A stretch of DNA of 59,515 nucleotides from Rhodobacterales bacterium 56_14_T64 (GCA_002162795.1 MAAY01000001.1:1-59515); one strand, 5' to 3'. Shown: positions 35,209-43,713, counted from the first letter of the stretch. The notes: generated by a model from the sequence alone, not told the origin. Numbers and translations: made by a program.

Positions 35209-36111
35209 TTACTCACCCGGTTGCCAGAGAGGATGAGGCACCGGATCTTTGCTGCGCAAAAAGTAGCGGCGAAACACCTGACCATAGCAGCTGTAGGTAT
35301 AATTATCATTAGCGCTCAGGAATTCCTCGCGCCGGTCACGGTACAGACGCGGCAGTGCATACCAGGGCACGCCTGGGTGCAAATGGTGCACCACATGAAA
35401 GTTATTGTTGAGAAACAAAAAGGCCAGCGGGCCGCGAGACTCAACAATCACCGTGCGGGCATGGGTCTGCTCGTGGGCCCGGTGTTCCAGAAAGGTGCGT
35501 ATTTTGACCAACCCCAGCCCTAGATAGGCCGCGATGCAATAGGCCCACAACGGCATCGGCGTCAGGCTCACCAGCCACAACACAACTGCCAGTCCCGGCA
35601 CAAACACGACCCAGGCCCAGATGACCGAGCGATCACCTTGCAAAGCCGCACGCGCATCGCTGGCAAGGAAACATATCTGGCCAATTATCGGCCCCAATAC
35701 CATACGCCCCAGCAAGGTGTTGTTGGCGCGATAGATCCGGCGTTGCCAGATCGTTTTTTGTTGCCAGACGACCGGGTCGAGAAAGTTGCTTTCCGGGTCG
35801 TCATAGGGATCGGTCAGTTTTTCGTCACGGTGATGCGCCAGGTGGGTGTCGCGAAATCGGTTATACGGGATCATCATGTTCAACTGCGGCGCCATCAATA
35901 TCTCGTTCAGCACTTTGCTGCGGAACGGATGACCATGCAGCGCCTCATGGGTCAGCGAGGAATGAAACGCCACCAGAACGGAGGTCGAGGCGATGGCCAG
36001 CAGCAGGCTGACTTCGGGCAGCAAGGACAGCGCCGCAAACCACAGCCCGTAACAGGCCAGCATCAACAGAAACGTCCCCCACTCGGGGCCTTTGGGCAGG
36101 CGCTCAGACAT
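35209..36111 (-). CDS. Fatty acid desaturase family protein
   Basis: A 300-residue membrane di-iron enzyme. The three histidine boxes are HEALHG, HLAHHRDE and, near the C-terminus, HVVHHLHP; an extra HRAHEQTHA lies before the third box. It probably acts on membrane lipids or a related hydrocarbon substrate. The start at 36111 is inside the DUF2061 stop region (eight-base overlap), so the two are coupled. Divergent from an XRE regulator that may control them. Confidence 0.88.
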   Translation of the reverse strand: MSERLPKGPEWGTFLLMLACYGLWFAALSLLPEVSLLLAIASTSVLVAFHSSLTHEALHGHPFRSKVLNEILMAPQLNMMIPYNRFRDTHLAHHRDEKLTDPYDDPESNFLDPVVWQQKTIWQRRIYRANNTLLGRMVLGPIIGQICFLASDARAALQGDRSVIWAWVVFVPGLAVVLWLVSLTPMPLWAYCIAAYLGLGLVKIRTFLEHRAHEQTHARTVIVESRGPLAFLFLNNNFHVVHHLHPGVPWYALPRLYRDRREEFLSANDNYTYSCYGQVFRRYFLRSKDPVPHPLWQPGE

Positions 36112-36310
36112 GACCACGCCCCCAACGGACCCGCGACCACAGCCGCTCATAGACCAGGTACAGGGTGAACCCGATAGCCGTATTGATCAGCGCGATTGCG
36201 CCGCCCACCGCAATCGACCCAGTGGCAAGAAACCCAACCAGCGCCATCGACGCCAGGCCGATGATATTCCAAATAAGCGCCTTAACCAGCGAGCGTGTCC
36301 GCGTTTCCAT
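36104..36310 (-). CDS. DUF2061 family membrane protein
   Basis: A 68-residue protein with two membrane helices (ALIWNIIGLASMALVGFLA and AIALINTAIGFTLYLVYERL), matching DUF2061. The start METRTRSLVKAL at 36310 is preferred over one seven codons upstream. Function is unknown; the overlap with the desaturase gene suggests a lipid-related partner. Confidence 0.85.
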   Translation of the reverse strand: METRTRSLVKALIWNIIGLASMALVGFLATGSIAVGGAIALINTAIGFTLYLVYERLWSRVRWGRGHV

Positions 36311-36412
36311 TCTAACTCCTGAAATCTTCAAATCAGGTGTACTCCGACGCGGCGCTGTGCAGAATTCCGTATCTGATTAACAAAACTCAACAGATGTGAT
36401 TTAAGTAAACAT

Positions 36413-37276
36413 ATGAATACAAAAATCGACAAACGCGCTCGCGCAGAGCAGTTTCGCATCCGTCTGAACCGTGGCCTACAGGAAAGCGGGCTCAGCCAAA
36501 GCGCCCTGGCGCGACAAATCGGCGTTGATCGTTCGACCATCTCGCAACTGCTGACCGGCGACGGCGCCCGCCTGCCCAATGCGCATGTGATCGGCGCCTG
36601 TGCCTCGGCGCTTGGGGTCTCGGCCGATTGGCTACTCAGCCTGTCTGACCGCCCCGAAAGCGCGGCCGAGTTGCTGGCCGGTGCGCTATCGCTGTCACGG
36701 GCACCAAGGGCTCTTGTCGACGAGCGCATTTTTGAGTGGCACCGCGAAGCAGCGGGTTACAAGATCCGCCATGTGCCAGCCGCCCTGCCCGATATGTTAA
36801 AAACCCGCGCCTTGCTGGAATGGGAATACGCGCCGCATTTGGGCCGCACCTCTGGCCAGGCCATTGGTGCATCCGAAGACCGGCTGGCCTGGATGCGGCA
36901 ATCAAAGTCAGATTATGAAATTGCCATGCCGATCTATGAGCTTCACAGTTTTGCCCATGGCACCGGCTACTACCATGACCTGCCGCTAGACACCCGCATC
37001 GAACAGCTCGACAATTTCGAACGCCTCTGCAGCCAGCTTTATCCGCGACTGCGGGTTTATCTGTTTGATGCCAAACGGCTGTATTCCTCGCCGCTGACCA
37101 TCTTTGGCCCCCTGCTCTGCGTGTTCTATGCCGGCTCTCACTATATGGCCTTCCGCGACAGCGACCGGATCGAGACCTTTACCCAGCATTTCGACGTCTT
37201 GGTCCGCGAGGCCGACCTAACGGCGCGGCAATTGCCCGGCCACCTACGCGCCCTCAAGGCAACTATCAGCGGCTGA
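36413..37276 (+). CDS. XRE-family transcriptional regulator
   Basis: A 287-residue protein with an N-terminal Cro/CI-type helix-turn-helix (LSQSALARQIGVDRSTISQL) and a long C-terminal domain (about 90-287) with aromatic-rich segments such as YELHSFAHGTGYYHDL and IFGPLLCVFYAGSHYMAF. The C-terminal part may bind a ligand, but I do not recognise it. It diverges across about 100 bases from the DUF2061-desaturase operon, which is its most likely target. Confidence 0.85.
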   Translation: MNTKIDKRARAEQFRIRLNRGLQESGLSQSALARQIGVDRSTISQLLTGDGARLPNAHVIGACASALGVSADWLLSLSDRPESAAELLAGALSLSRAPRALVDERIFEWHREAAGYKIRHVPAALPDMLKTRALLEWEYAPHLGRTSGQAIGASEDRLAWMRQSKSDYEIAMPIYELHSFAHGTGYYHDLPLDTRIEQLDNFERLCSQLYPRLRVYLFDAKRLYSSPLTIFGPLLCVFYAGSHYMAFRDSDRIETFTQHFDVLVREADLTARQLPGHLRALKATISG

Positions 37277-37283
37277 GGCCGCA

Positions 37284-37334
37284 CGTCGCCCAAAGGGCGA
37301 CGTTCAGGCTCAAGTCACGGCAGTGACTTGAGCC
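37284..37334. terminator. Double hairpin between convergent genes
   Basis: Two perfect stems: CGTCGCCC/GGGCGACG with an AAA loop (37284-37302), and GGCTCAAGTCA/TGACTTGAGCC with a 6-base loop (37307-37334). They separate the XRE gene from the end of the carnitine operon and probably stop both transcripts. Confidence 0.65.
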
Positions 37335-37344
37335 ACCGAGGTCG

Positions 37345-38100
37345 CTAGACTTTTGGGTCCGGGTTTTCGGTGTGGCCATCCACTGCGATGACCTGTCCCG
37401 ACACCAAACGCGCCCCGTCCGAGGCCAGGAATACGGCCATATTGGCGATATCAGCCGCCTCGACGAACCGCCCCATCGAGGTGCCCGCAGCATAGCCCTG
37501 ATAAACCTCGTCCCGGGTCATGTTCTTGGCTGCCGCTTCGCGTTCCAGCACGCCCTCCATACGGGGCCCTTCGACCGCGCCGGGGCAGATAACATTGGCC
37601 CGGATACCGTATGACCCCAGTTCCATTGCCAACGTCTTAGTCAATCCAATCACCGCCCATTTCGCTGCCGAATAAGGCGCGCGGTTGGGATAGCCATATT
37701 GCCCCGCGGTGGACGAGGTCACGATAATGGAGCCCGCCCCCGCAGCCTTCATCAACGGCGTGGCATGTTTCGCCGCCAGAAATGCGCCTTCCAGATTGAC
37801 ACTGACACAGGCGCGCCAATCTTCAATCGCCACGTCCTCAATCTTGGCGGTTGGTCCCGCCACGCCTGCATTGGCACACAGCACATCCAACCCGCCAGCA
37901 TCGCCTATGGCCAAAAACACCGCCCGCATGTCGTCTTCGCACGCGGCATTAGCGCGATGTGTGGTCCAGTCGGAGGGCAGCGCCGCCAATCCAGCCTCAT
38001 CCACATCCGTGACCCAGACCTCATACCCGGCTGCAGCGAATCCTTCGCCCATGGCGCGCCCAATTCCGGACGCGCCTGCGGTTACCAAGACCCGCGCCAT
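37345..38100 (-). CDS. SDR-family oxidoreductase in the carnitine operon
   Basis: A 251-residue classical short-chain dehydrogenase: TAGASGIGRAMGEGFAAAG, LCANAGVAGPT, and a catalytic segment SSTAGQYGYPNRAPYSAAKWA with Ser, Tyr and Lys. It shares one base with the upstream carnitine dehydrogenase stop (TAATG), so it belongs to the carnitine operon. It could handle the acetoacetate or 3-hydroxybutyrate product or an alternative carnitine intermediate; this is inference. Confidence 0.85.
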   Translation of the reverse strand: MARVLVTAGASGIGRAMGEGFAAAGYEVWVTDVDEAGLAALPSDWTTHRANAACEDDMRAVFLAIGDAGGLDVLCANAGVAGPTAKIEDVAIEDWRACVSVNLEGAFLAAKHATPLMKAAGAGSIIVTSSTAGQYGYPNRAPYSAAKWAVIGLTKTLAMELGSYGIRANVICPGAVEGPRMEGVLEREAAAKNMTRDEVYQGYAAGTSMGRFVEAADIANMAVFLASDGARLVSGQVIAVDGHTENPDPKV

Positions 38101-39572
38101 TACCGAGGATCCCCGATGGCGCGGCCCAATCCATCAGGCGCGGGCAACGTAGTATGGGCCTGCGCCAGTTTCACCAGCGCAGCCTCAACATGAGGCGCAG
38201 GCGGAGCCGAGCGACGGGTCGCCAGATCCACATGCAGCAGCATGTGCTCGCCAGTGGCCAGCAACCGGTCGCCTTCATACATCTCATGCCACAGGTGCAT
38301 CTTCTTGCCAGCTCCCATGATCACCTGCGTTTTCACCTGGATCGCATGCCCCGCATGGACCTCGTCAATATGGCGAATGTGGGTTTCAGCGGTGAAATAG
38401 CTGCCGCCCGAGGCGATATATTCCGCATCACAGCCGATCATCAACATCAGCCGATCAGTCGAATGCGCAAAGGCATCCAAATAGCGGCTTTCGGTCATGT
38501 GGCCGTTGTAATCGGTCCAATCCAGCGGCACGATCCGAGACTGCGTCAGCACCAGCTGCGACAGATCTGGCAATTGGTCGACATGGCTCAGCAATCCCGC
38601 CTCACCTTCGCGTGCCTTGTCCTGCGCGTTCTGCAGCGCCCCGGCGCCCCAGTCATTCGCCGACATCGCCCGCATCATGCCAACAAGGTTGTCGTCACGA
38701 ATACGCTCCAGCTCGCGAATCGAATGCATCCCCGACTGGTCATCCGACTGATCCGCAATCAGATCGACCAGTTCGTCGGTGAATTCCGGCACATCCATTA
38801 GCTTGGTCCAAGGCAGCGTCAGGCAGGGGCCGAACTGCGCCATGAAATGCTTCATGCCCGCTTCACCACCAGCCACGCGGTAAGTTTCAAACAACCCCAT
38901 CTGCGCCCAGCGGATGCCAAAGCCATAGCGGATGGCGTTGTCAATTTCCTCGGTCGAGGCGATGCCGTCCTTGACCAGCCATAGCGCCTCACGCCAGACC
39001 GCCTCGAGGAACCGATCGGCGATATGCGCATCAATTTCTTTGCGCAGATGCAGCGGGTACATGCCGATACTTGTGATGATCTCTTTGGCACGCGCGATCA
39101 CTTCCGGCGGGTTCGCTTCGGTGCCGACCAGCTCGATCAGCGGCAGCAGGTAGACCGGGTTAAACGGATGCGCCACCACGATTTGCCCAGCATTGTCATG
39201 CCCCTCTTGCAGCTCGGAGGGTTTGAAGCCGCTGGTCGAAGACCCGATGACCGTCTCGGCAGCACAATGCTGCAGCAACTCGCCATAGACTTTCTTCTTC
39301 AGATCCAACCGCTCGGGCACGCTTTCCTGTACCCAGTCGACACCAGACACTGCCTCGGCAATCGTCGCGTGAAAGCTCAGGCTTCCCTCAGCAGGCAGCG
39401 CCACATTGCCCAATCCGGGAAGACTGCGGCGTGCGTTGTCCAGCACCTCGCCAATTTTGCGCTCAGCCTCAGGGTCCGGGTCAAACACCCGCACATCCCA
39501 GCCGTTGAGCAGGAACCGAGCGGCCCATCCGCCACCAATTACTCCGCCGCCAATGATTGCTGCTGTTTTCAT
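38100..39572 (-). CDS. lcdH: Carnitine 3-dehydrogenase fused to betainyl-CoA thioesterase
   Basis: A 490-residue bifunctional enzyme. Residues 1-320 form a 3-hydroxyacyl-CoA-dehydrogenase-type fold with the NAD motif IIGGGVIGGGWAARF, the catalytic-type VAHPFNPVYLLPLIELV and a C-terminal helix domain. From about residue 335 comes a hotdog thioesterase (VPLDWTDYNGHMTESRYL). This fusion is known from rhizobial carnitine catabolism: carnitine is oxidised to 3-dehydrocarnitine, and betainyl-CoA is hydrolysed to betaine. Start at 39572 (ATG); a GTG at 39584 that overlaps the lipoprotein stop is an alternative. It is followed directly by an SDR gene. Confidence 0.9.
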   Translation of the reverse strand: MKTAAIIGGGVIGGGWAARFLLNGWDVRVFDPDPEAERKIGEVLDNARRSLPGLGNVALPAEGSLSFHATIAEAVSGVDWVQESVPERLDLKKKVYGELLQHCAAETVIGSSTSGFKPSELQEGHDNAGQIVVAHPFNPVYLLPLIELVGTEANPPEVIARAKEIITSIGMYPLHLRKEIDAHIADRFLEAVWREALWLVKDGIASTEEIDNAIRYGFGIRWAQMGLFETYRVAGGEAGMKHFMAQFGPCLTLPWTKLMDVPEFTDELVDLIADQSDDQSGMHSIRELERIRDDNLVGMMRAMSANDWGAGALQNAQDKAREGEAGLLSHVDQLPDLSQLVLTQSRIVPLDWTDYNGHMTESRYLDAFAHSTDRLMLMIGCDAEYIASGGSYFTAETHIRHIDEVHAGHAIQVKTQVIMGAGKKMHLWHEMYEGDRLLATGEHMLLHVDLATRRSAPPAPHVEAALVKLAQAHTTLPAPDGLGRAIGDPR

Positions 39573-39580
39573 GATTTCTT

Positions 39581-39823
39581 TCACCAGTTTTCAGGAAGCA
39601 TTACTTCCGCGTCTTCAATCGGCCATCCATCGGTATCGTAGCCAAAGCAAAGGTCAGGGTTCGCAATAGGATCCTCGCGGAATTCTTCCGCGAGGTTTTC
39701 ACAAGTCCAATTCAACATCCATGCCGCGTCATGAGTAACGGGTTCTTGGACAACCGTTTCAGGTTGCTGCGTACAGCCTGCAATAACTAACAAAATCAGC
39801 GATAAATGAATGAACGATTTCAC
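39581..39823 (-). CDS. Small lipoprotein embedded in the carnitine operon
   Basis: Eighty residues, GTG start, with a lipoprotein signal (SLILLVIAGC). The short acidic mature region holds two further cysteines (NWTCENLAEEF, PDLCFGYDTDGWP) that could form a disulfide. Its start overlaps the BKACE stop (GTGA) and its stop overlaps a possible GTG start of the carnitine dehydrogenase (GTGA), so it is translated as part of the operon. I do not recognise the family. An envelope protein inside a cytoplasmic catabolic operon is unexpected; it could assist substrate uptake. Confidence 0.75.
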   Translation of the reverse strand: MKSFIHLSLILLVIAGCTQQPETVVQEPVTHDAAWMLNWTCENLAEEFREDPIANPDLCFGYDTDGWPIEDAEVMLPENW

Positions 39824-40737
39824 TTCGCCACCGGCGCCCGCTTCACCAGACCCAGCTTCTCACGCACTGCCTGCGGGCCAATCACCCGCGCACCCATGTT
39901 TTCAATGATGGTACCTGCGCGCTCGACCAGCTGCCAGTTCTCAGCCAGTTGCCCCTTGCCCAGCCACAGATTGTCCTCCAACCCAACGCGCACGTTGCCG
40001 CCGCCCAGAACCGAGGCTGCGACGTAAGCCATCTGATCACGCCCCAGCGAGAACGCCGACCAGTTCCAACTCTCAGGTACATTGTTGACCATCGCCATGA
40101 ATGTGTTCAGATCATTCGGCGCGCCCCACGGCACCCCCATGCACAGCTGCACCAGCGCCGGACCGTCCAACACACCCTCTTTCACCAGCTCTTTGGCAAA
40201 CCAAAGATGGCCGGTGTCAAAGGCCTCGATCTCGGGCTTTACACCCAGATCCGTCATCATCTGCCCCATGGCGCGCAACATGCCCGGCGTGTTGGTCATC
40301 ACGTAATCGGCCTCGGCAAAGTTCATGGTGCCGCAGTCCAGCGTGCAGATCTCGGGCAGACATTCCACCACATGTGCCATCCGCTCGGTTGCGCCGATCA
40401 TATCGGTGCCAGCCGCATTCGCTGGCAGCGGAGCCTCGACATTGCCGAACACCATATCGCCACCCATGCCTGCGGTCAGGTTCAGCACCATATCCACCTC
40501 CGAGTCGCGGATGCGATCGGTCACTTCCCGGTACAGCCCCAGATCGCGGCTCGGCGCGCCAGTCTCGGGATCACGCACGTGGCAATGCACGATGGCAGCG
40601 CCAGCCTTGGCCGCGGCAATCGCACTCTCGGCGATTTGTGCAGGCGAACGCGGCACATGTGGGCTGCGATCCTGGCTGCTTCCCGAGCCGGTCACGGCAC
40701 AGGTGATAAAGACGTCTTTGCTCATATTCAGAGGCAT
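39820..40737 (-). CDS. BKACE-family 3-dehydrocarnitine cleavage enzyme
   Basis: A zinc-dependent beta-keto acid cleavage enzyme of about 305 residues (DUF849). It transfers the acetyl end of 3-dehydrocarnitine to acetyl-CoA, giving acetoacetate and betainyl-CoA. Zinc ligands are visible in IVHCHVRD and the later FDTGHLWF; ITCAVTGSG, LNLTAGMGGD and LDCGTMNF fit the family. Substrate assignment rests on the neighbouring carnitine dehydrogenase-thioesterase fusion and CdhR-type regulator. The ATG at 40737 follows GGGGAA. First gene of the operon. Confidence 0.88.
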   Translation of the reverse strand: MPLNMSKDVFITCAVTGSGSSQDRSPHVPRSPAQIAESAIAAAKAGAAIVHCHVRDPETGAPSRDLGLYREVTDRIRDSEVDMVLNLTAGMGGDMVFGNVEAPLPANAAGTDMIGATERMAHVVECLPEICTLDCGTMNFAEADYVMTNTPGMLRAMGQMMTDLGVKPEIEAFDTGHLWFAKELVKEGVLDGPALVQLCMGVPWGAPNDLNTFMAMVNNVPESWNWSAFSLGRDQMAYVAASVLGGGNVRVGLEDNLWLGKGQLAENWQLVERAGTIIENMGARVIGPQAVREKLGLVKRAPVAK

Positions 40738-40870
40738 TTTGCTTTTCCCCACGATGTACAGGGTTTTGCCTAGAGTTATCCCCAGGCTCTTCCCCAGATT
40801 CCTGTTTGCGTTGATCCTTACTGTGGCTCAGCCTTGGGGCCTGAACTTTACAAAATGCGAATCGTACTTG

Positions 40871-41854
40871 ATGAAATCCGCAAAAAACATCCTGCAGCCC
40901 GAACATCAGCCTCTGAAAACAGCGGTGCTGGTGCTTGACGAATGCAACACGCTGTCCTTCGCCGCCGTGGTCGATCCAATGCGCGCCGCCAACCGGCTCG
41001 CCGGGCGTCACGCATTTGACTGGGACTATGTTACTCCGACAGACGAGCCATCGATGCTGACCAGCGGCCTCACCGTACCAGGCATCCCACTGGCCCGGCT
41101 GCAAGGCTGCGAGCTGTTGATTGTGGTGGCCGGCTTCCAACTGGCACGACAGGCCACCCCTGGCCTACTGGCAGGGTTGCGCCGCATCGCCGCCACTGGC
41201 ACCACTCTTGCTGGCGTCGACGGTGGCCCCTGGCTGCTGGCCGAGGCTGGCCTGTTGGACGGCCACGCCGCCACCACCCACTGGGAGGATCTGGACAACT
41301 TCGCCAGCCGCTTCCCCGAGGTCGACACCCGCCAGGACCGCTTTACCCTGTCCGAAGGCCGCCTGACCTCCGGTGGCGCCACCCCGGCGATCGAGATGAT
41401 GCTGCATATCATTGGCGCACGCCACGGCATCGGCTTTGCATCGCGTGTCGCGGGTCTGTTCCTCTACGATGGCCCCAGCGCCCCAACCCGACCACAAAGC
41501 CGTCTGGGCAGTCAAAAGCACAATGCGCTGACCGCCAAGGCCAACGCACTGATGGAGTCCTCATTGGATGAGCCTTTACCGCTGAGCTATATCGCCGAAA
41601 GCCTCGGCACCAGCTCACGCAGCCTGCAGCAACAGTTCCGCCTGCGCCTGAACACCACGCCACAGGATCACTACCTGCATCTGCGCCTGGCCGAGGCCCG
41701 CCGTCTGGTCACTGATACTGAATTGCCATTAATGGACGTAGCTATGGCGACCGGCTTCACCTCGCAGTCCAGTTTCGCTCGCGCCTTTCGCACTGCTCAT
41801 GGCAGCACGGCCCGCGACCTGCGTCAGGACAGCAGCCAACCTCTACGGCACTAG
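40871..41854 (+). CDS. cdhR: GlxA/CdhR-type AraC-family regulator of carnitine catabolism
   Basis: A 327-residue activator with an N-terminal DJ-1/PfpI-like domain (VLVLDECNTLSFAAVVDPM, then a conserved AGVDGGPWLLAEAGLL) and a C-terminal AraC domain with two helix-turn-helix motifs (LSYIAESLGTSSRSLQQQF and LMDVAMATGFTSQSSFARAF). It is divergent from the carnitine operon with about 130 bases between, as for CdhR in pseudomonads. The start ATG at 40871 was chosen because the longer frame runs through the BKACE gene. Confidence 0.88.
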   Translation: MKSAKNILQPEHQPLKTAVLVLDECNTLSFAAVVDPMRAANRLAGRHAFDWDYVTPTDEPSMLTSGLTVPGIPLARLQGCELLIVVAGFQLARQATPGLLAGLRRIAATGTTLAGVDGGPWLLAEAGLLDGHAATTHWEDLDNFASRFPEVDTRQDRFTLSEGRLTSGGATPAIEMMLHIIGARHGIGFASRVAGLFLYDGPSAPTRPQSRLGSQKHNALTAKANALMESSLDEPLPLSYIAESLGTSSRSLQQQFRLRLNTTPQDHYLHLRLAEARRLVTDTELPLMDVAMATGFTSQSSFARAFRTAHGSTARDLRQDSSQPLRH

Positions 41855-41885
41855 GCAGCCGCTACGCAATGAGGCTTCTCTGCGA

Positions 41886-42027
41886 GACGGCCTTGGGGCT
41901 CCGCCGGTTCAGACTTGAAACCATCCCCCAGATGGTTTCCGGGACAGTCTTCACTCCCCGGATCATTTCCAAGACGACCTTGGGGCTCCGCCCGTTCGCA
42001 CCTGAAACGATCCCCCGGATCGTTTCC
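41886..42027. repeat. Imperfect tandem repeat carrying hairpins
   Basis: Two units with an 87-base offset both begin CCTTGGGGCTCCG (at 41891 and 41978) and each contains a 9-bp hairpin: GAAACCATC/GATGGTTTC at 41917-41939 and GAAACGATC/GATCGTTTC at 42004-42026. The one stem difference is compensated on the other arm. A further partial right arm lies at 41955-41970. It fills the gap between convergent cdhR and an aldo/keto reductase gene. Confidence 0.7.
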
Positions 42028-42041
42028 TGGACGGTGCTCAC

Positions 42042-42059
42042 TTCTTCTTGTTCAAAATA
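42042..42059 (-). repeat. 18-base 3'-end motif, copy 2
   Basis: On the minus strand this reads TATTTTGAACAAGAAGAA, identical to 19818-19835. It lies about 60 bases downstream of the aldo/keto reductase stop, so both copies are in 3' regions in the same orientation relative to the gene. Confidence 0.6.
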
Positions 42060-42073
42060 CCTCGGGGGTGAAT

Positions 42074-42105
42074 GGGCCCGCAGGCCCAGAGGGGGCAGCG
42101 CCCCC
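42074..42105 (-). terminator. Paired GC-rich hairpins after the aldo/keto reductase gene
   Basis: GGGGGC/GCCCCC (42091-42105) and GGGCC/GGCCC (42074-42087) are two adjacent stems just beyond the stop codon. They probably end transcription or protect the 3' end. GC-rich stems of this sort are frequent between genes in this group. Confidence 0.5.
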
Positions 42106-42119
42106 TCCCCCATCACGGC

Positions 42120-43163
42120 TTAATACGGCATTGGAAAGGCACGATGCGCCTGGTCAATCTCCTGCAAAACCTCATCACTCAACTGAACATCCACAGCGCC
42201 CATCAAGCGTTGCAACTGTTCAAACGTCGTGGCACCAAAAATCGCCGAGGTCATAAACGGTCGTGTTCTGCACCAGGCCAGCGCCATATGCACAGGGTCC
42301 AGCCCATGGCGCGCCGCAATGTCCAGATAACCATCCACCGCCTCATACACTCGTGGATTGTGCCGCCCTCCCAAATTCGGAACCAGAGATTTGCGCGACC
42401 CTTCTGGCACCGCGCCCTCCTGGTACTTCCCTGTCAGCAACCCGGCTCCCAGCGGCGAGAATGCCAGCAACCCAACATCTTCATTGACGCTCAACTCAGC
42501 CAGATCGGTGTCGTACAACCGGCACAACAGCGAATATTCGTTCTGCATCGATGCCACCCGTGGCGCACCGTTTTCCTCGGCCAGCCGCAGCCATTGCGCC
42601 GTGCCCCAGGCGCTTTCGTTGGACAGGCCAAAGGCGCGGATATTGCCCTTGTCCACCTGTGCCTGCAGCGCCTCCAGGCAGTCCAACATGTTGGCTAACG
42701 TCTCTTCTCGGTTCTGCGAAGACGGATCAAAAGTCCAGTTCTTGCGGAACATGTAACTGCCGCGATTGGGCCAATGAAACTGATACAAGTCGATGTAATC
42801 CGTCTGCAACCGCTTCAGCGAAGCCTCAACAGTCTCGGCAATGGTCTTGCTCGAGATCGGCGCCCCGTCGCGTACAAAGCCCTGGCCCTCGCCCGAGTGT
42901 TTGGTGGCCAGAATATAGTCCCCCCGGCGGCCGGACTTGGCGTTCCAGGTGCCAATGATCTCTTCGCTTAGACCAACTGTTTCAGCCCGGATCGGGTTGA
43001 CGGGATACATCTCGGCGGTATCGACAAAATTCACCCCGGCAGCCAAAGCGTAATCAATCTGCGCGTGCGCGTCTTTTTCTGATGTCTGGGTGCCATAGGT
43101 CATGGTGCCCAGGCAAAGCTCCGAGACCTGCATGCCTGTGCGGCTCAAAGGGTTCATTTTCAT
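42120..43163 (-). CDS. Aldo/keto reductase
   Basis: A 347-residue NADPH-dependent TIM-barrel reductase of the Tas/YghZ type. Active-site residues are visible: Asp and Tyr in NFVDTAEMYPVNP, Lys in ILATKHSG, and His in LYQFHWPNRG. The C-terminus carries the NADP site IFGATTFEQLQ. Substrate unknown. GAGGA lies nine bases before the ATG. It converges on cdhR across the tandem-hairpin region. Confidence 0.9.
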   Translation of the reverse strand: MKMNPLSRTGMQVSELCLGTMTYGTQTSEKDAHAQIDYALAAGVNFVDTAEMYPVNPIRAETVGLSEEIIGTWNAKSGRRGDYILATKHSGEGQGFVRDGAPISSKTIAETVEASLKRLQTDYIDLYQFHWPNRGSYMFRKNWTFDPSSQNREETLANMLDCLEALQAQVDKGNIRAFGLSNESAWGTAQWLRLAEENGAPRVASMQNEYSLLCRLYDTDLAELSVNEDVGLLAFSPLGAGLLTGKYQEGAVPEGSRKSLVPNLGGRHNPRVYEAVDGYLDIAARHGLDPVHMALAWCRTRPFMTSAIFGATTFEQLQRLMGAVDVQLSDEVLQEIDQAHRAFPMPY

Positions 43164-43311
43164 ATCGCGCGTTCCTCATATGCTGTTGGCGGCGACAGTA
43201 GTGTCCTTGCCTGTGAGCGCAAGCATATGGCGACAAGGGCTTGAGCTTTGACCCGAGATCAGCCAGCCTGTCATTACCTGCCAATCCCAAACACCCGCAA
43301 AGGAGCGCTTT

Positions 43312-43713
43312 ATGCCGCAGAGCATCACCAAGGGCATCAAGGCCCTGTTGGCCGAAGCCAATGAAAGCGTCATCACCCTGCCGGTGGCCGAGGCAAAATC
43401 TCTGGCCGCGAGCGAAGACTATGTCTTTGTTGACCTGCGCGACATCCGCGAGCTGCAGCGGTCCGGCATGATCCCAGGCGCGTTCTCCTGTCCACGTGGC
43501 ATGCTGGAGTTTTGGATCGACCCGGACAGCCCCTACCACAAGCCAGTGTTCAACCAGGACAAAACCTATGTGTTCTATTGTGCCAGCGCCTGGCGATCCG
43601 CGCTCAGCGCCAAAGTGGCGATGGAAATGGGGCTGAAGCCGGTGATGCATCTTGAAGGCGGCTTTAGCGAATGGCTCAAACAGGACGGCCCCGTCGCCCC
43701 GCGCGAAGGCTAA
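43312..43713 (+). CDS. Rhodanese-domain protein
   Basis: A single 133-residue rhodanese domain with the catalytic cysteine in VFYCASAWRSALSA (six-residue active loop) and the N-terminal FVDLRDIRELQRSG. It probably carries or transfers persulfide sulfur; the partner is unknown. It is a single gene between a divergent aldo/keto reductase and the SOS-controlled gene downstream. Confidence 0.88.
   Translation: MPQSITKGIKALLAEANESVITLPVAEAKSLAASEDYVFVDLRDIRELQRSGMIPGAFSCPRGMLEFWIDPDSPYHKPVFNQDKTYVFYCASAWRSALSAKVAMEMGLKPVMHLEGGFSEWLKQDGPVAPREG

Noticed and set aside
41862-42116. An 84-codon minus-strand frame with internally repeated peptide
   Set aside because: The peptide repeats simply reflect the DNA tandem hairpins; there is no ribosome site and the region lies between two convergent gene ends.
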